Shown one piece after another: positions 1 to 6,533 of a stretch of DNA of 7,827 bases. The position numbers and the translations under genes are program-made. The DNA is taken from contig CAZSSP010000065.1 in the NCBI GenBank assembly GCA_964609695.1, forward strand, positions 1-7,827. Direction: 5' to 3'. The notes below the pieces were generated by a model. It was given only the letters and a program-made list of their open reading frames with translations. It searched no databases and was not told the DNA's origin. Within the stretch, counting starts at the first letter, position 1. Each line of letters starts with the position of its first letter. The DNA comes from JAGNHS01 sp964609695 (GTDB lineage: Bacteria; Bdellovibrionota; UBA2428).

Positions 1-3
1 GAA

Positions 4-972
4 TTAAGACCACTTTTTGGTCCAGCCAATTCGAAGTCTTTCATGCATTTCTTTGAGACCTTCTTCGGGGTTTTGAGCAGTAAAATTATAATCTTTCTGA
101 ATTTTTTCTGAGTTCAGTCCGCACATAAAAGGTTCTGCCACAAATTCTTTAGAGACTGGATGCTGATAAGTGCGCTCTTCTAGATACTGAGTGTCTAAAT
201 CAAATATTTCACAAAACATTTTTGCGAAATGATAGATACTCATAAGATTAGCTCCGGCCACATTATAAATGACCGAATCCAATTTAGGTTTATTTAAATA
301 ATTTTTAACGGCTCTCGCTAAATCACCAATATAGGTGAATGTTCGTTCTTGATTGGACGCCAAGCCAACATTTTCCTTTTTAGTTATGGAATCTTGAATA
401 TTGTGGAGCCATGTTCGACGAGGAATTTGAGCGCTCCCCATGATTTCTCCGTAAAGTGTTCCCAATCGAAATACGCACGTTTGTCGACCGTGGTTGAGTA
501 CTACGTTTTCGCCGCTATACTTTGTTTTGGCATAAGTGCTGATGGGCATGGCGCGATCTGTTTCGGTGTAGAGTTTTTGATTGGGAGCTAAAGTGTTTTG
601 TCCAAAAATTTCATCACAAGAAAAGTATAAAAAATAAATATTTTTTGATAAAAATTTAAAAAAGATTGTTGGAGCTTTGAAGTTTATGGCTTCTGCTCGA
701 GAAGCTTCTTCGCTGGCTTTATTTCTATTGTGAACTCCGGCACAATAAAGTACTGCGCGAGGTTGAAGTTTTTGCGTCATTTCAAGAATTTCTTTACCGT
801 CAAGAACGTCGAGTTGAAAGCAATGTACACCTTCAATCCGACAAGAATGCTTGTGGTAGCACCCAAAAACTTCAAATTCATCTCTAAGAGCAACGGCGAG
901 TGAGGATCCCAAATAACCCGAAACTCCTACAATAAGAATTCTATGAATTGGAGGAATTTTTTCTTCGATCAT
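4..972 (-). CDS. RmlD-like NAD(P)-dependent sugar reductase / SDR epimerase
   Basis: A complete 322-residue extended short-chain dehydrogenase/reductase. The N-terminal Rossmann motif GVSGYLG is at residues 16-22. An acidic DV pair (55-56) follows the second strand region, SCDEIFG at 118-124 matches the S/T-D-x-V-F stretch of RmlD proteins, and the catalytic pair Y147/K151 sits in YAKTK. This layout and length fit dTDP-4-dehydrorhamnose reductase relatives, which reduce or epimerise nucleotide-linked sugars in the cytoplasm for surface polysaccharide. No rmlA, rmlB or rmlC gene is nearby, so the substrate is unknown and a rhamnose role is not supported. The ATG directly follows the TAA of the TatD-family gene (TAAATG), and an AAGGGG ribosome binding site lies inside the end of that gene, about 9 bases before the ATG. 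Translational coupling is likely. It appears to be the last visible gene of the operon; the window ends three bases past its stop. Confidence 0.85.
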   Translation of the reverse strand: MIEEKIPPIHRILIVGVSGYLGSSLAVALRDEFEVFGCYHKHSCRIEGVHCFQLDVLDGKEILEMTQKLQPRAVLYCAGVHNRNKASEEASRAEAINFKAPTIFFKFLSKNIYFLYFSCDEIFGQNTLAPNQKLYTETDRAMPISTYAKTKYSGENVVLNHGRQTCVFRLGTLYGEIMGSAQIPRRTWLHNIQDSITKKENVGLASNQERTFTYIGDLARAVKNYLNKPKLDSVIYNVAGANLMSIYHFAKMFCEIFDLDTQYLEERTYQHPVSKEFVAEPFMCGLNSEKIQKDYNFTAQNPEEGLKEMHERLRIGWTKKWS

Positions 973-1767
973 TTAAGACAGCCCCTTAGAAAAAAGTTTA
1001 CACGAATTTTCCCAAAGTTGCTTGGCAAGCTGCTCCACAGGTATTTTGTGAATTTCTGCCATTTTCTGGAGCGTGTGAATAACAAAGCTGGGCTCATTAG
1101 TTCGGCCTCGTTTAGGAACTGGAGCCAAATAAGGTGCATCCGTTTCTATTAAGAGGCGGTCCAAGGGTATTGTTTTTGCACTCTCTCTAAGAGCTTCAGA
1201 GTTTTTAAAAGTTAAAATTCCCGAAAATGAAATGTAAAAACCTCTATCGAGAAGTTTCCGTGCGCTCATGGTGTTTTCAGTGAAGCAATGTAAAATACCG
1301 GGATTGGAATGTTCTGTTATTTTTTCTTCATCTAAAATTTTCAAAATATCGTCGATCGCTTCTCTGCAATGGATGACGAGTGGTTTTTTTTCTTTTTTAG
1401 CGAGTTGTATGTGGAATCGGAAATTTTCCTGTTGAATATCTCGGGGAGATAAATCGTAATGATAGTCGAGGCCTGTTTCTCCTATGGCATCGGCCAATCG
1501 AGCTTTGTTTGAAATCAAAGTGGCCATTTCATCGTTGAAATCTTTGGCTTCGTGAGGATGTAGTCCTGCACTCCAAGCTAAGGTCATTTTAGGATATTTC
1601 TTTATACAATCTTGGTAGAGTTTTTCGCTGGCAAGGAGGCTCTCTTTTTCTGCTGAAATAAAACAGAGCCCTAAAACTCCATTCTCTTGAGCTCGATTCA
1701 TAACAGCATCGAGATCAGTCATTAATTCTTTGTAGGCTATGTGGGCATGGGTATCGAATATCTTCAC
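973..1767 (-). CDS. tatD: TatD-family metal-dependent hydrolase (DNase)
   Basis: A complete 264-residue TatD-family TIM-barrel metallohydrolase, the usual length for the family. All expected metal ligands are visible: H7 and H9 in DTHAH, E97 in GETGLDY, H133 in VIHCRE, H160 in LHCF, and D210 in ETDAPYLAP. Family members are cytoplasmic Mg-dependent 3'-5' exonucleases or DNases acting on single-stranded or damaged DNA; the exact substrate here cannot be read from sequence. The start is GTG. An in-frame TAA lies two codons upstream, and MKIFDTHAH is the canonical family N-terminus, so no other start is possible. No good Shine-Dalgarno site precedes it. It lies 46 bases after ricT and runs directly into the sugar-reductase gene. 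In many bacteria tatD sits near tmk-holB, which fits. Several TatD paralogues (ycfH, yjjV types) exist, so the symbol is a family name. Confidence 0.93.
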   Translation of the reverse strand: MKIFDTHAHIAYKELMTDLDAVMNRAQENGVLGLCFISAEKESLLASEKLYQDCIKKYPKMTLAWSAGLHPHEAKDFNDEMATLISNKARLADAIGETGLDYHYDLSPRDIQQENFRFHIQLAKKEKKPLVIHCREAIDDILKILDEEKITEHSNPGILHCFTENTMSARKLLDRGFYISFSGILTFKNSEALRESAKTIPLDRLLIETDAPYLAPVPKRGRTNEPSFVIHTLQKMAEIHKIPVEQLAKQLWENSCKLFSKGLS

Positions 1768-1813
1768 ACTTTAGAATTTATCCGAATATTCAAAGGGGAT
1801 CTACATCAGCTCA

Positions 1814-2713
1814 TCAAGTGTTTTGATGATCGTCAGCCGAATCCTCGTCGTCATCGTGCTCAGCTTCATGAGCATTTTGCCCAGCAACGTTACTCGGGAA
1901 TTTTCGTTTAACGGAGTCAGATGGATAGACTTCAACAAGACCTTCAATGTTTCTTACAGTGATCATTCCTTTAAGGATGTCGAGCTTAATAACCCTACCC
2001 TCACCTGTCGGTGTGATAACTGTTTTTCCAACTTTAGGAAGTCCTTTTCCTAAGGCCTGATAATTTTCGTGTTCATAGCCTAAGCAGCAAAGAAGTCGAC
2101 CACACTGTCCATTAATACTATCGGGATCAAGGGAGAGTCCTTGTTCCTTGGCCATTTTAATACTGACAGCGCCGAAGTCGTTAATCCAAGTGCTGCAGCA
2201 AGTGCTTAATCCGCAACGACCAATTCCACCCGCTAGGCGAGCGGCATCACGAATTCCCACTCCACGCATGTCAATTCTCACACCAAATCGTTGGCCTAAA
2301 TCTTTGGCCATAGTGCGATAATCAAAGTTTTTGTTTTCTGAAGTGTAATAAACAATAAGTTTACGGCCACCGTGAGCCTTTTCACAGTCGACCATTTTTA
2401 CGCCGTAACTTTCGCGAGAGCGAAGACGAGTGTCGAAGTAGTTTTTTACTTCTATGCGAAATTCATCTTTCACTTTTTCTAAATTGATATCTTGTTCAGT
2501 AGCTATTCGAAGTATCGGAAATAGTTCTCGATCGTCGTTTCTTTGTGATCGAATTCTGGGAGGAACACTCACTTGTCCCACTTTTGTGGTGCCATCATGG
2601 GCTTCAACGACGACAAATTCCTTGCGTTTGAGTACTAAGCCATTGGGATTGGTGAATTCAAACATTTTCCCCGGCCAAAGGAATTTTACACGAACAATTT
2701 CTATGGTCTCCAC
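1814..2713 (-). CDS. ricT: RicT/YaaT-family PSP1 protein (GTG start)
   Basis: A PSP1-domain protein of 299 residues. The N-terminal half (about 5-50) is the beta-rich start typical of YaaT/RicT. The signature follows: RIDMRGVGIRDAARLAGGIG (146-165), then a cysteine cluster at C167, C172, C173, C204, C209 and C210, in CGxxxCC and QCGRLLCC. In Bacillus, RicT joins RicA and RicF in a complex with [4Fe-4S] clusters that acts in RNA processing with RNase Y and in sporulation/competence control. Outside Firmicutes the role is less clear, and no RicA/RicF partner is visible here. The C-terminus (about 279-299) is a low-complexity acidic tail rich in D, E and H. The longest reading frame would begin at a TTG at 2752 with no ribosome binding site. 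The GTG at 2713 has AAAGGG six bases upstream and gives an N-terminus like known family members, so I chose it. The gene overlaps the end of holB by 13 bases. Confidence 0.9.
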   Translation of the reverse strand: METIEIVRVKFLWPGKMFEFTNPNGLVLKRKEFVVVEAHDGTTKVGQVSVPPRIRSQRNDDRELFPILRIATEQDINLEKVKDEFRIEVKNYFDTRLRSRESYGVKMVDCEKAHGGRKLIVYYTSENKNFDYRTMAKDLGQRFGVRIDMRGVGIRDAARLAGGIGRCGLSTCCSTWINDFGAVSIKMAKEQGLSLDPDSINGQCGRLLCCLGYEHENYQALGKGLPKVGKTVITPTGEGRVIKLDILKGMITVRNIEGLVEVYPSDSVKRKFPSNVAGQNAHEAEHDDDEDSADDHQNT

Positions 2714-3579
2714 GATATTCCCTTTAAAGCATGGCTTTTGAGGTTTTGCCAATGAAGAAGTCCATTACCGAATCCTCTGAGAGATTTAATGATGCTTTCT
2801 AGTCCTTCAAAAAAATCGAGGACTCGTCGACTTTGAGAGTTATCCCATTGGGCAAATTTTGGTGTGGATTCTCTCCAGAGGAGTTTAAACGACTCTTCAA
2901 GCTCCTCGATGGCCTCGCTTCGTTCTTTCCAAAAACTTTCGTTGTCTGGAGGTGCGATAAAGCTATTGTTTTGAGGCGGACAGGAGCGAGAAATCCATTG
3001 TGATAAATTTTTCCATTCTTCATGGAGTTCAAGGCCTTGGCTTTTTAATTTAAGAGAAAAATGTTGGCAACGGCTTCGCAATGTAGGGAGCAAAAGTTCA
3101 GGATGAGCACTTAGCAAAAAAATATGATGGCCAGGGCGAGGTTCTTCGAGAACTTTTAAAAGTGCATTGGCCGGAGCCCCGTGTGCGGCTCTTAAGAGTT
3201 CTGCTTTATGAATGAGCACCACTCTTCTAGGTGATAGGTGATTTTTTAGAGCTAAGAATCGAGTCATGTCTCTAATTTGATCGACAGTGAAGCCTTGAGT
3301 GGATTCTGGGCTGATGCTGATGAGGTCTGGGTGCACTTGATAGCTTTGATCGTTAATCCATTGATTAAAGAGTTGGCATGAAGAGCATCGGTCGCAAGCC
3401 TTGAGGCTTTTCAAAGAAGATTCAGAGCAAAGAAGTCCTTTAATTGCAGAATAAAATATTGGGGAGCTCTCAGGGTTTAAAATGTCGTTGGGCCAGAGTT
3501 TAACAAGCAATGCATGGCTGAGTCTTTGAGCGCTATAGGCCTTTTCTAAGTAGAATGTGTTTGTGGATTCAGAATCCAT
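2701..3579 (-). CDS. holB: DNA polymerase III, delta' subunit (clamp loader)
   Basis: A 292-residue AAA+-fold clamp-loader subunit. Visible hallmarks are HALLV (22-26), four cysteines that fit the delta'/gamma zinc module (C51, C62, C65, C68), HPDL (83-86), the VVLIHKAE strand (120-127) in the Walker B position, NALLKVLEEP (138-147), and the SRC motif at 169-171. The Walker A loop is missing: the stretch after HALLV is KLWPND, with no GxxGxGK. This is normal for delta', which does not bind ATP itself but supplies the SRC arginine finger to the neighbouring gamma/tau subunit. The C-terminal third is poorly conserved, and the protein is somewhat shorter than E. coli HolB (334 residues). The ATG has AAAAGG about seven bases upstream, within tmk, and the gene overlaps tmk by 34 bases. 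The product acts in the cytoplasm at the replisome. Confidence 0.93.
   Translation of the reverse strand: MDSESTNTFYLEKAYSAQRLSHALLVKLWPNDILNPESSPIFYSAIKGLLCSESSLKSLKACDRCSSCQLFNQWINDQSYQVHPDLISISPESTQGFTVDQIRDMTRFLALKNHLSPRRVVLIHKAELLRAAHGAPANALLKVLEEPRPGHHIFLLSAHPELLLPTLRSRCQHFSLKLKSQGLELHEEWKNLSQWISRSCPPQNNSFIAPPDNESFWKERSEAIEELEESFKLLWRESTPKFAQWDNSQSRRVLDFFEGLESIIKSLRGFGNGLLHWQNLKSHALKGISWRP
2720..2725 (-). promoter_or_regulatory. Ribosome binding site deciding the ricT start
   Basis: AAAGGG on the minus strand, six bases before the GTG at 2713. It lies inside the 3' end of holB. The upstream TTG alternative at 2752 has only a pyrimidine-rich stretch before it, so this site is the main reason for the shorter ricT call. 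Confidence 0.75.
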
Positions 3580-4190
3580 GAGCGAACCTTTTGAGTGATA
3601 AGAGCGCTAATTTCGTCGGGCTTTTGGCTAGCATCCAAAACAACATAACGAGAGGGGTTTTTCTTGGCAAGCTCTCGATAGGCTCTGATGACATCCTCGT
3701 GAAACGATATGGGTTCGGCTTCGAGGCGATCGAGTTCTTGGCGATTTTTAGCTCGTGCAAGACCTTCTGCGGGCTTTAAATCAAATAGAAATATTTGGTC
3801 GGCAAGGAGGTCTTGAGTGGCCCATAAATTTAAATCAAGAATGGAGCGTAGGCCCAGTTTTCTAGCCACTCCTTGATAAGCAAGAGAAGCGTCCATATAG
3901 CGATCGCAGAGGACGATCTCACCTCTTTTTAATGCCGGTTTAATAACTTTTTCAACATGTTCAGCTCTCGATGCAGCATAGAGTAAAGCCTCTGCTCGAG
4001 CGCACATGGGATCGTTGGAATTTTTAAGAAGAATTTCGCGAATGCTTTGTCCTAGAGGAGTGCCTCCAGGTTCAAATGTCACTAAAACCTTGAGGCCCTC
4101 TTTTTTAAGAGAAGCCTCAAGGTTTTTAATTTGTGTACTTTTTCCGCTACCTTCGCCCCCCTCGAAGGCAATAAAGTAGCCTCGATTCAC
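3546..4190 (-). CDS. tmk: Thymidylate kinase
   Basis: A 214-residue dTMP kinase that phosphorylates dTMP to dTDP with ATP, supplying dTTP for DNA synthesis. The P-loop is GGEGSGKST (11-19), the substrate-binding segment is FEPGGTPLG (39-47), and the DRY motif is at 96-98 followed by SLAYQG (102-107). The lid region KNRQELDRLE carries basic residues, as in the bacterial type II enzymes whose lid supplies the catalytic arginine. Length is normal. One oddity is a phenylalanine at residue 39, where most bacterial enzymes have arginine (TREPGG). The start is GTG and overlaps the TAG stop of the upstream lipoprotein gene by one base (TAGTG), so translation is probably coupled. The placement before holB is a widespread bacterial arrangement. 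Confidence 0.96.
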   Translation of the reverse strand: MNRGYFIAFEGGEGSGKSTQIKNLEASLKKEGLKVLVTFEPGGTPLGQSIREILLKNSNDPMCARAEALLYAASRAEHVEKVIKPALKRGEIVLCDRYMDASLAYQGVARKLGLRSILDLNLWATQDLLADQIFLFDLKPAEGLARAKNRQELDRLEAEPISFHEDVIRAYRELAKKNPSRYVVLDASQKPDEISALITQKVRSWILNPQTHST

Positions 4191-5239
4191 TATTTCAACT
4201 CTTGATCAATGATTCGTTGAAATTGTTCAAAGGGTTGAGCGCCCGCTAACTTTTTACCATTGATATAAAAAGTAGGTGTGGAATTGATACCAAGAGATTC
4301 TGAGTTTTTAGCAAAATCCTCAACAGTTTTTCCAGCGCTAGGATCAGCTAAGCAAGTTTTGAAAGTGTCCATATTCAGGCCCACTTCGCCGGCCCATTTA
4401 AGATAGTTCTCTGCAGAAAGTGATCTTTGATTTTCGAAAAGTTTGTCATGGAATGGCCAGAACTTTTCTTGTTTTTGAGCGCAAACTGCAGCTATAGCCG
4501 CGGGACGAGCTTCAGGGTGTGAGGGGAGTGGAAGATGGTGGTAAACAATTCCAATTTTATCGCCATAATGTTGAGACAATTGTTTAACAGTGGCGTGAGC
4601 CTTAGAGCAATAAGGGCATTGGAAGTCGCTAAATTCATGGACGATGACTTTTGCTTTTGCGCTACCTAATACAGGGGCTTCAGAAGGAATTTTGATTTCT
4701 AAACGTGCTTCTTCAATAAGCATTTTTACGTCGGCTTTAGCCAAAAGTCCTTGAAGAAAATTTTCACGAGCATTTTGTTTTTCTTGCTCACCCAAATAAG
4801 CTTTGATTTCTTCAGGAGTGATTTTTCGGCTCTTTCCTGTGACAGGATCTTTGTAGCCTTTTTCTAAGTTATTTTCTTTGATGAAACTTTTCACTCTTTC
4901 TTCGCTGACTTCAACGCTGGTGGCTGCTTTTGCAAGAAGTTCTTCAGGTCCACTCAAGCCTTGTTTAGAAGCTTCGTCTTTTAAAAGTTTATTGAGCAAG
5001 GTGTGCTCAGCGCTTCTTTGGTAAATTTCGATGGCTTCTTCATTAAGATTGCTCAATCGAGACTTAACCATGTCGTTAACGTCTTTAGCGGTGATTGTGC
5101 CACCGTTATATTTTAGAATGACTTCTCCGTCGGGGAGAGTTTTGACAATTTTACCCGAAGCTTCTTTTGAACCTTGAGTACAAGAAAACAAGGCTACAAG
5201 TCCAAGTCCGAGGATGGGTCTAAGATGAAATTTCTTCAT
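4190..5239 (-). CDS. DsbA-family thioredoxin-fold lipoprotein with SurA-N-like region
   Basis: A 349-residue exported lipoprotein. The N-terminus is MKK, a hydrophobic core, then the lipobox LFSC with C20 as the lipidated residue. Threonine at +2 gives no inner-membrane retention signal under the E. coli rule, so outer-membrane attachment facing the periplasm is likely. Residues about 39-180 are helical and charged; the start (VILKYNGGTITAKDV) resembles the N-terminal chaperone segment of SurA/parvulin-type proteins. Residues about 188-349 form a DsbA/DsbG-like thioredoxin domain: EFSDFQCPYC with redox cysteines C208/C211, further cysteines C253 and C296, and cis-proline P322 in STPTFYINGKKLAGAQP. 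It probably handles disulfide exchange (oxidation, isomerisation or reduction) on secreted proteins; the direction cannot be read from sequence. It is the first gene of the six-gene operon and has a strong ribosome binding site. Confidence 0.88.
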   Translation of the reverse strand: MKKFHLRPILGLGLVALFSCTQGSKEASGKIVKTLPDGEVILKYNGGTITAKDVNDMVKSRLSNLNEEAIEIYQRSAEHTLLNKLLKDEASKQGLSGPEELLAKAATSVEVSEERVKSFIKENNLEKGYKDPVTGKSRKITPEEIKAYLGEQEKQNARENFLQGLLAKADVKMLIEEARLEIKIPSEAPVLGSAKAKVIVHEFSDFQCPYCSKAHATVKQLSQHYGDKIGIVYHHLPLPSHPEARPAAIAAVCAQKQEKFWPFHDKLFENQRSLSAENYLKWAGEVGLNMDTFKTCLADPSAGKTVEDFAKNSESLGINSTPTFYINGKKLAGAQPFEQFQRIIDQELK

Positions 5240-5246
5240 TAATATT

Positions 5247-5252
5247 CTCCTT
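5247..5252 (-). promoter_or_regulatory. Strong ribosome binding site of the lipoprotein gene
   Basis: AAGGAG on the minus strand, seven bases before the ATG at 5239. It is the best Shine-Dalgarno match in the window and confirms that start. Confidence 0.85.
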
Positions 5253-5258
5253 AAAAAA

Positions 5259-5264
5259 ACTATA
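5259..5264 (-). promoter_or_regulatory. Possible -10 element of the tmk operon
   Basis: TATAGT on the minus strand matches the sigma70 -10 consensus at five of six bases. It sits just upstream of a T run and the AAGGAG site, which would give a leader of only about 13-15 bases. No good -35 hexamer lies 16-18 bases upstream, so the promoter is weak, needs an activator or another sigma factor, or is not real. The operon could also be fed by read-through from the RDD gene. Confidence 0.3.
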
Positions 5265-5313
5265 TCTCGCCTATGTTATCGGGATTTGCTCCGAGTCGCG
5301 ACCTCTCTTAGGC

Positions 5314-5338
5314 AAAAAAATGCCGCGATGCGCCGCGC
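5314..5338 (-). terminator. Weak candidate terminator after the RDD gene
   Basis: Downstream of the RDD stop on the minus strand, a CGCG/CGCG stem with a six-base loop can form, extendable by one G-C pair across a bulge. It is followed by an A and seven T residues. The position and T tract fit an intrinsic terminator, but the stem is short. It lies within the GC-rich block at 5322-5344, where other foldings compete. Confidence 0.35.
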
Positions 5339-5344
5339 CGCGCG
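5322..5344. other. GC-only block in the intergenic region
   Basis: Twenty-one of 23 bases are G or C, made mostly of overlapping CGCG, GCGC and GCCGCG words, in a surrounding sequence that is clearly AT-rich. It lies between the RDD stop and the lipoprotein leader. It could be the GC part of a terminator, a protein binding site, or a degenerate repeat; the sequence alone does not decide. Confidence 0.5.
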
Positions 5345-5353
5345 TTGATGATG

Positions 5354-5887
5354 TTAAACTCTGTCGTCTCTTAAAAGTTGTTCGATAAACAAGGTGTGTT
5401 CATCTTTATAATCAAAAACACGAGTCGATCCGAGCACGTCTCCAACTCTGACACCTGTTTTTAATTTTCGCACAAAATAAAGCTCCACGATCATACAAGA
5501 AGCAAATACGAGCTGAAAAAAATAATTAAATGGAAAATTAGTATACAAAAAGATCATAAATAAAATGTTGGGTAAGTTGCGCACTATCGAAGCGTAAACA
5601 CCGGGTTTTCTCCCCGTTTTAATATCGATGGTGTGGAGACCTAAAAGCCATTTTCCTGGTGATTGTCCTCGCCCTAATTGTTCCATGCTAACCCATAAAA
5701 AGGCTACAGAGAAAATGGCGAGCCATTTTGAAAACAATAAAAGTATGGATGAGAATAATAAAACAATGATGGCATCAATAAGTTTAGACCACAAACGATT
5801 GGCGGGATTGGCGCCTAAGGAACCCACTATGAGAGGATCCTTAGCCAAATGAGGAAAACGAGGAGTTTTTACTATCTTAGTTGTCAT
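5354..5887 (-). CDS. RDD-family integral membrane protein
   Basis: A 177-residue inner-membrane protein of the RDD family. Family hallmarks are the arginine and aspartate in NRLWSKLIDAII (R31, D38), the loop motif GQSPGKWLLGLHTIDIKTG (74-92) followed by ASIVRNL (99-105), and the C-terminal GDVLGSTRVF (149-158). Membrane spans are likely at about 37-53, 55-70, 104-117 and 120-138; the first two form a nearly continuous hydrophobic stretch. Proteins of this family are mostly uncharacterised; some have been linked to ion or solute transport or assist other membrane proteins, and no specific role can be given here. The start is preceded by a GAGAAGG purine stretch very close to the ATG. It follows the unknown two-span membrane gene by only 27 bases, so the two are probably co-transcribed and may work together. 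Confidence 0.88.
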   Translation of the reverse strand: MTTKIVKTPRFPHLAKDPLIVGSLGANPANRLWSKLIDAIIVLLFSSILLLFSKWLAIFSVAFLWVSMEQLGRGQSPGKWLLGLHTIDIKTGRKPGVYASIVRNLPNILFMIFLYTNFPFNYFFQLVFASCMIVELYFVRKLKTGVRVGDVLGSTRVFDYKDEHTLFIEQLLRDDRV

Positions 5888-5914
5888 GCCTTCTCTTGTT
5901 TTTAACCCAGAATA

Positions 5915-6520
5915 TTACTGGGGATTATTGCTTATCAAATGAACAAGCAATATCACATCTTCATCGGCAAAATCTTCGTCGGGCTCAATAGAGAGGCGAA
6001 TTTTTTCTGTATCCCATGACTCAAGCTCATGTTCACGAAGTTGAAGTATCTGTTGAGGGGCCATGCTTAAACTGTCATTTTTTAAGTGAAGCTTAATTTC
6101 GGGACCTTCCCAGTGTTCGAGAATGATGCTGTGAGACCTTGGAAAGAGTAAGCTTTGTTTGCCTGTAAGGACTATGGTCTCACTTCGCCCAGAGTTTGAT
6201 ACCCAAAGAGGAACTTGAGAGCCATGAAGTCTGTAGGCCTTTACACTGTCGTTAATGTCGACGGCCCTACCCGTTTTAGCTCTATGGATTTGGCTTTTGC
6301 GATTTAGATTAAAGCGGTAGCTCAAATAAGCAAAACATAAGAGTCCTCCAAGGCCACATAAAAAATAGGCAATTTTTGAAGGGTATTGGGAAATAGACAT
6401 GCTCGAAAAAATCCAACCTAAACCTATGCCTAAAATGAAAAGCCCTTCGGCTCCGATGATATTAAAACTTCGTCTAAACTTAGAAGTATTGTCGCTGTCT
6501 TGCTTTGTGAGATCAATCAT
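5915..6520 (-). CDS. Unrecognised protein with two membrane spans and a soluble C-terminal domain
   Basis: A 201-residue protein I do not recognise. A short polar N-terminus ends in KFRR (14-17). Two hydrophobic segments at about 20-41 and 48-69 are joined by a short polar loop, and RFNLNRK (69-75) follows. By the positive-inside rule both ends are cytoplasmic. Residues about 76-201 form a soluble, probably beta-rich domain with an acidic end (EPDEDFADEDV). No catalytic motif, cysteine pair or nucleotide-binding loop is evident. The ATG has no Shine-Dalgarno site but lies only eight bases past a good -10 element, which suggests a leaderless mRNA. No later start has a better ribosome binding site, and the first membrane span begins soon after. 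The gene leads a two-gene unit with the RDD gene and is divergent from the thioesterase. Confidence 0.75.
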   Translation of the reverse strand: MIDLTKQDSDNTSKFRRSFNIIGAEGLFILGIGLGWIFSSMSISQYPSKIAYFLCGLGGLLCFAYLSYRFNLNRKSQIHRAKTGRAVDINDSVKAYRLHGSQVPLWVSNSGRSETIVLTGKQSLLFPRSHSIILEHWEGPEIKLHLKNDSLSMAPQQILQLREHELESWDTEKIRLSIEPDEDFADEDVILLVHLISNNPQ

Positions 6521-6533
6521 CTAGGTCTATTAT
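6505..6533 (+). promoter_or_regulatory. Sigma70-like promoter of the thioesterase-thiL unit
   Basis: TTGTGA (6505-6510, four of six) and TATTAT (6528-6533, five of six) are separated by 17 bases on the plus strand. The predicted start near 6540 would give a leader of about 48 bases. The -35 lies inside the coding sequence of the divergent gene, and the -10 coincides with the -10 of the opposite promoter. Confidence 0.5.

Noticed and set aside
349..591. Plus-strand open frame of 80 codons opposite the sugar reductase gene
   Set aside because: Antisense shadow of a gene with clear family motifs; no independent support.
1783..1790. Palindrome GAATATTC between ricT and tatD
   Set aside because: Short AT-rich palindrome easily expected by chance; no promoter elements around it and no stable hairpin.
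2454..2741. Plus-strand open frame of 95 codons opposite ricT and the holB end
   Set aside because: Lies wholly antisense to well-supported genes, serine-rich low-quality translation, no ribosome binding site or recognisable domain.
2714..2752. N-terminal extension of ricT starting at TTG
   Set aside because: No ribosome binding site, deep overlap with holB, and the extra residues (MAKPQKPCFKGNI) do not resemble the family N-terminus.
2701..3579. HolB as a degenerate or inactive ATPase because the P-loop is absent
   Set aside because: Loss of Walker A is normal for delta' subunits; the zinc cysteines and SRC motif are intact.
5311..5324. Small hairpin GGCA-T6-TGCC as the terminator
   Set aside because: Only four base pairs with the T tract in the loop rather than after the stem, so it would not terminate transcription well.
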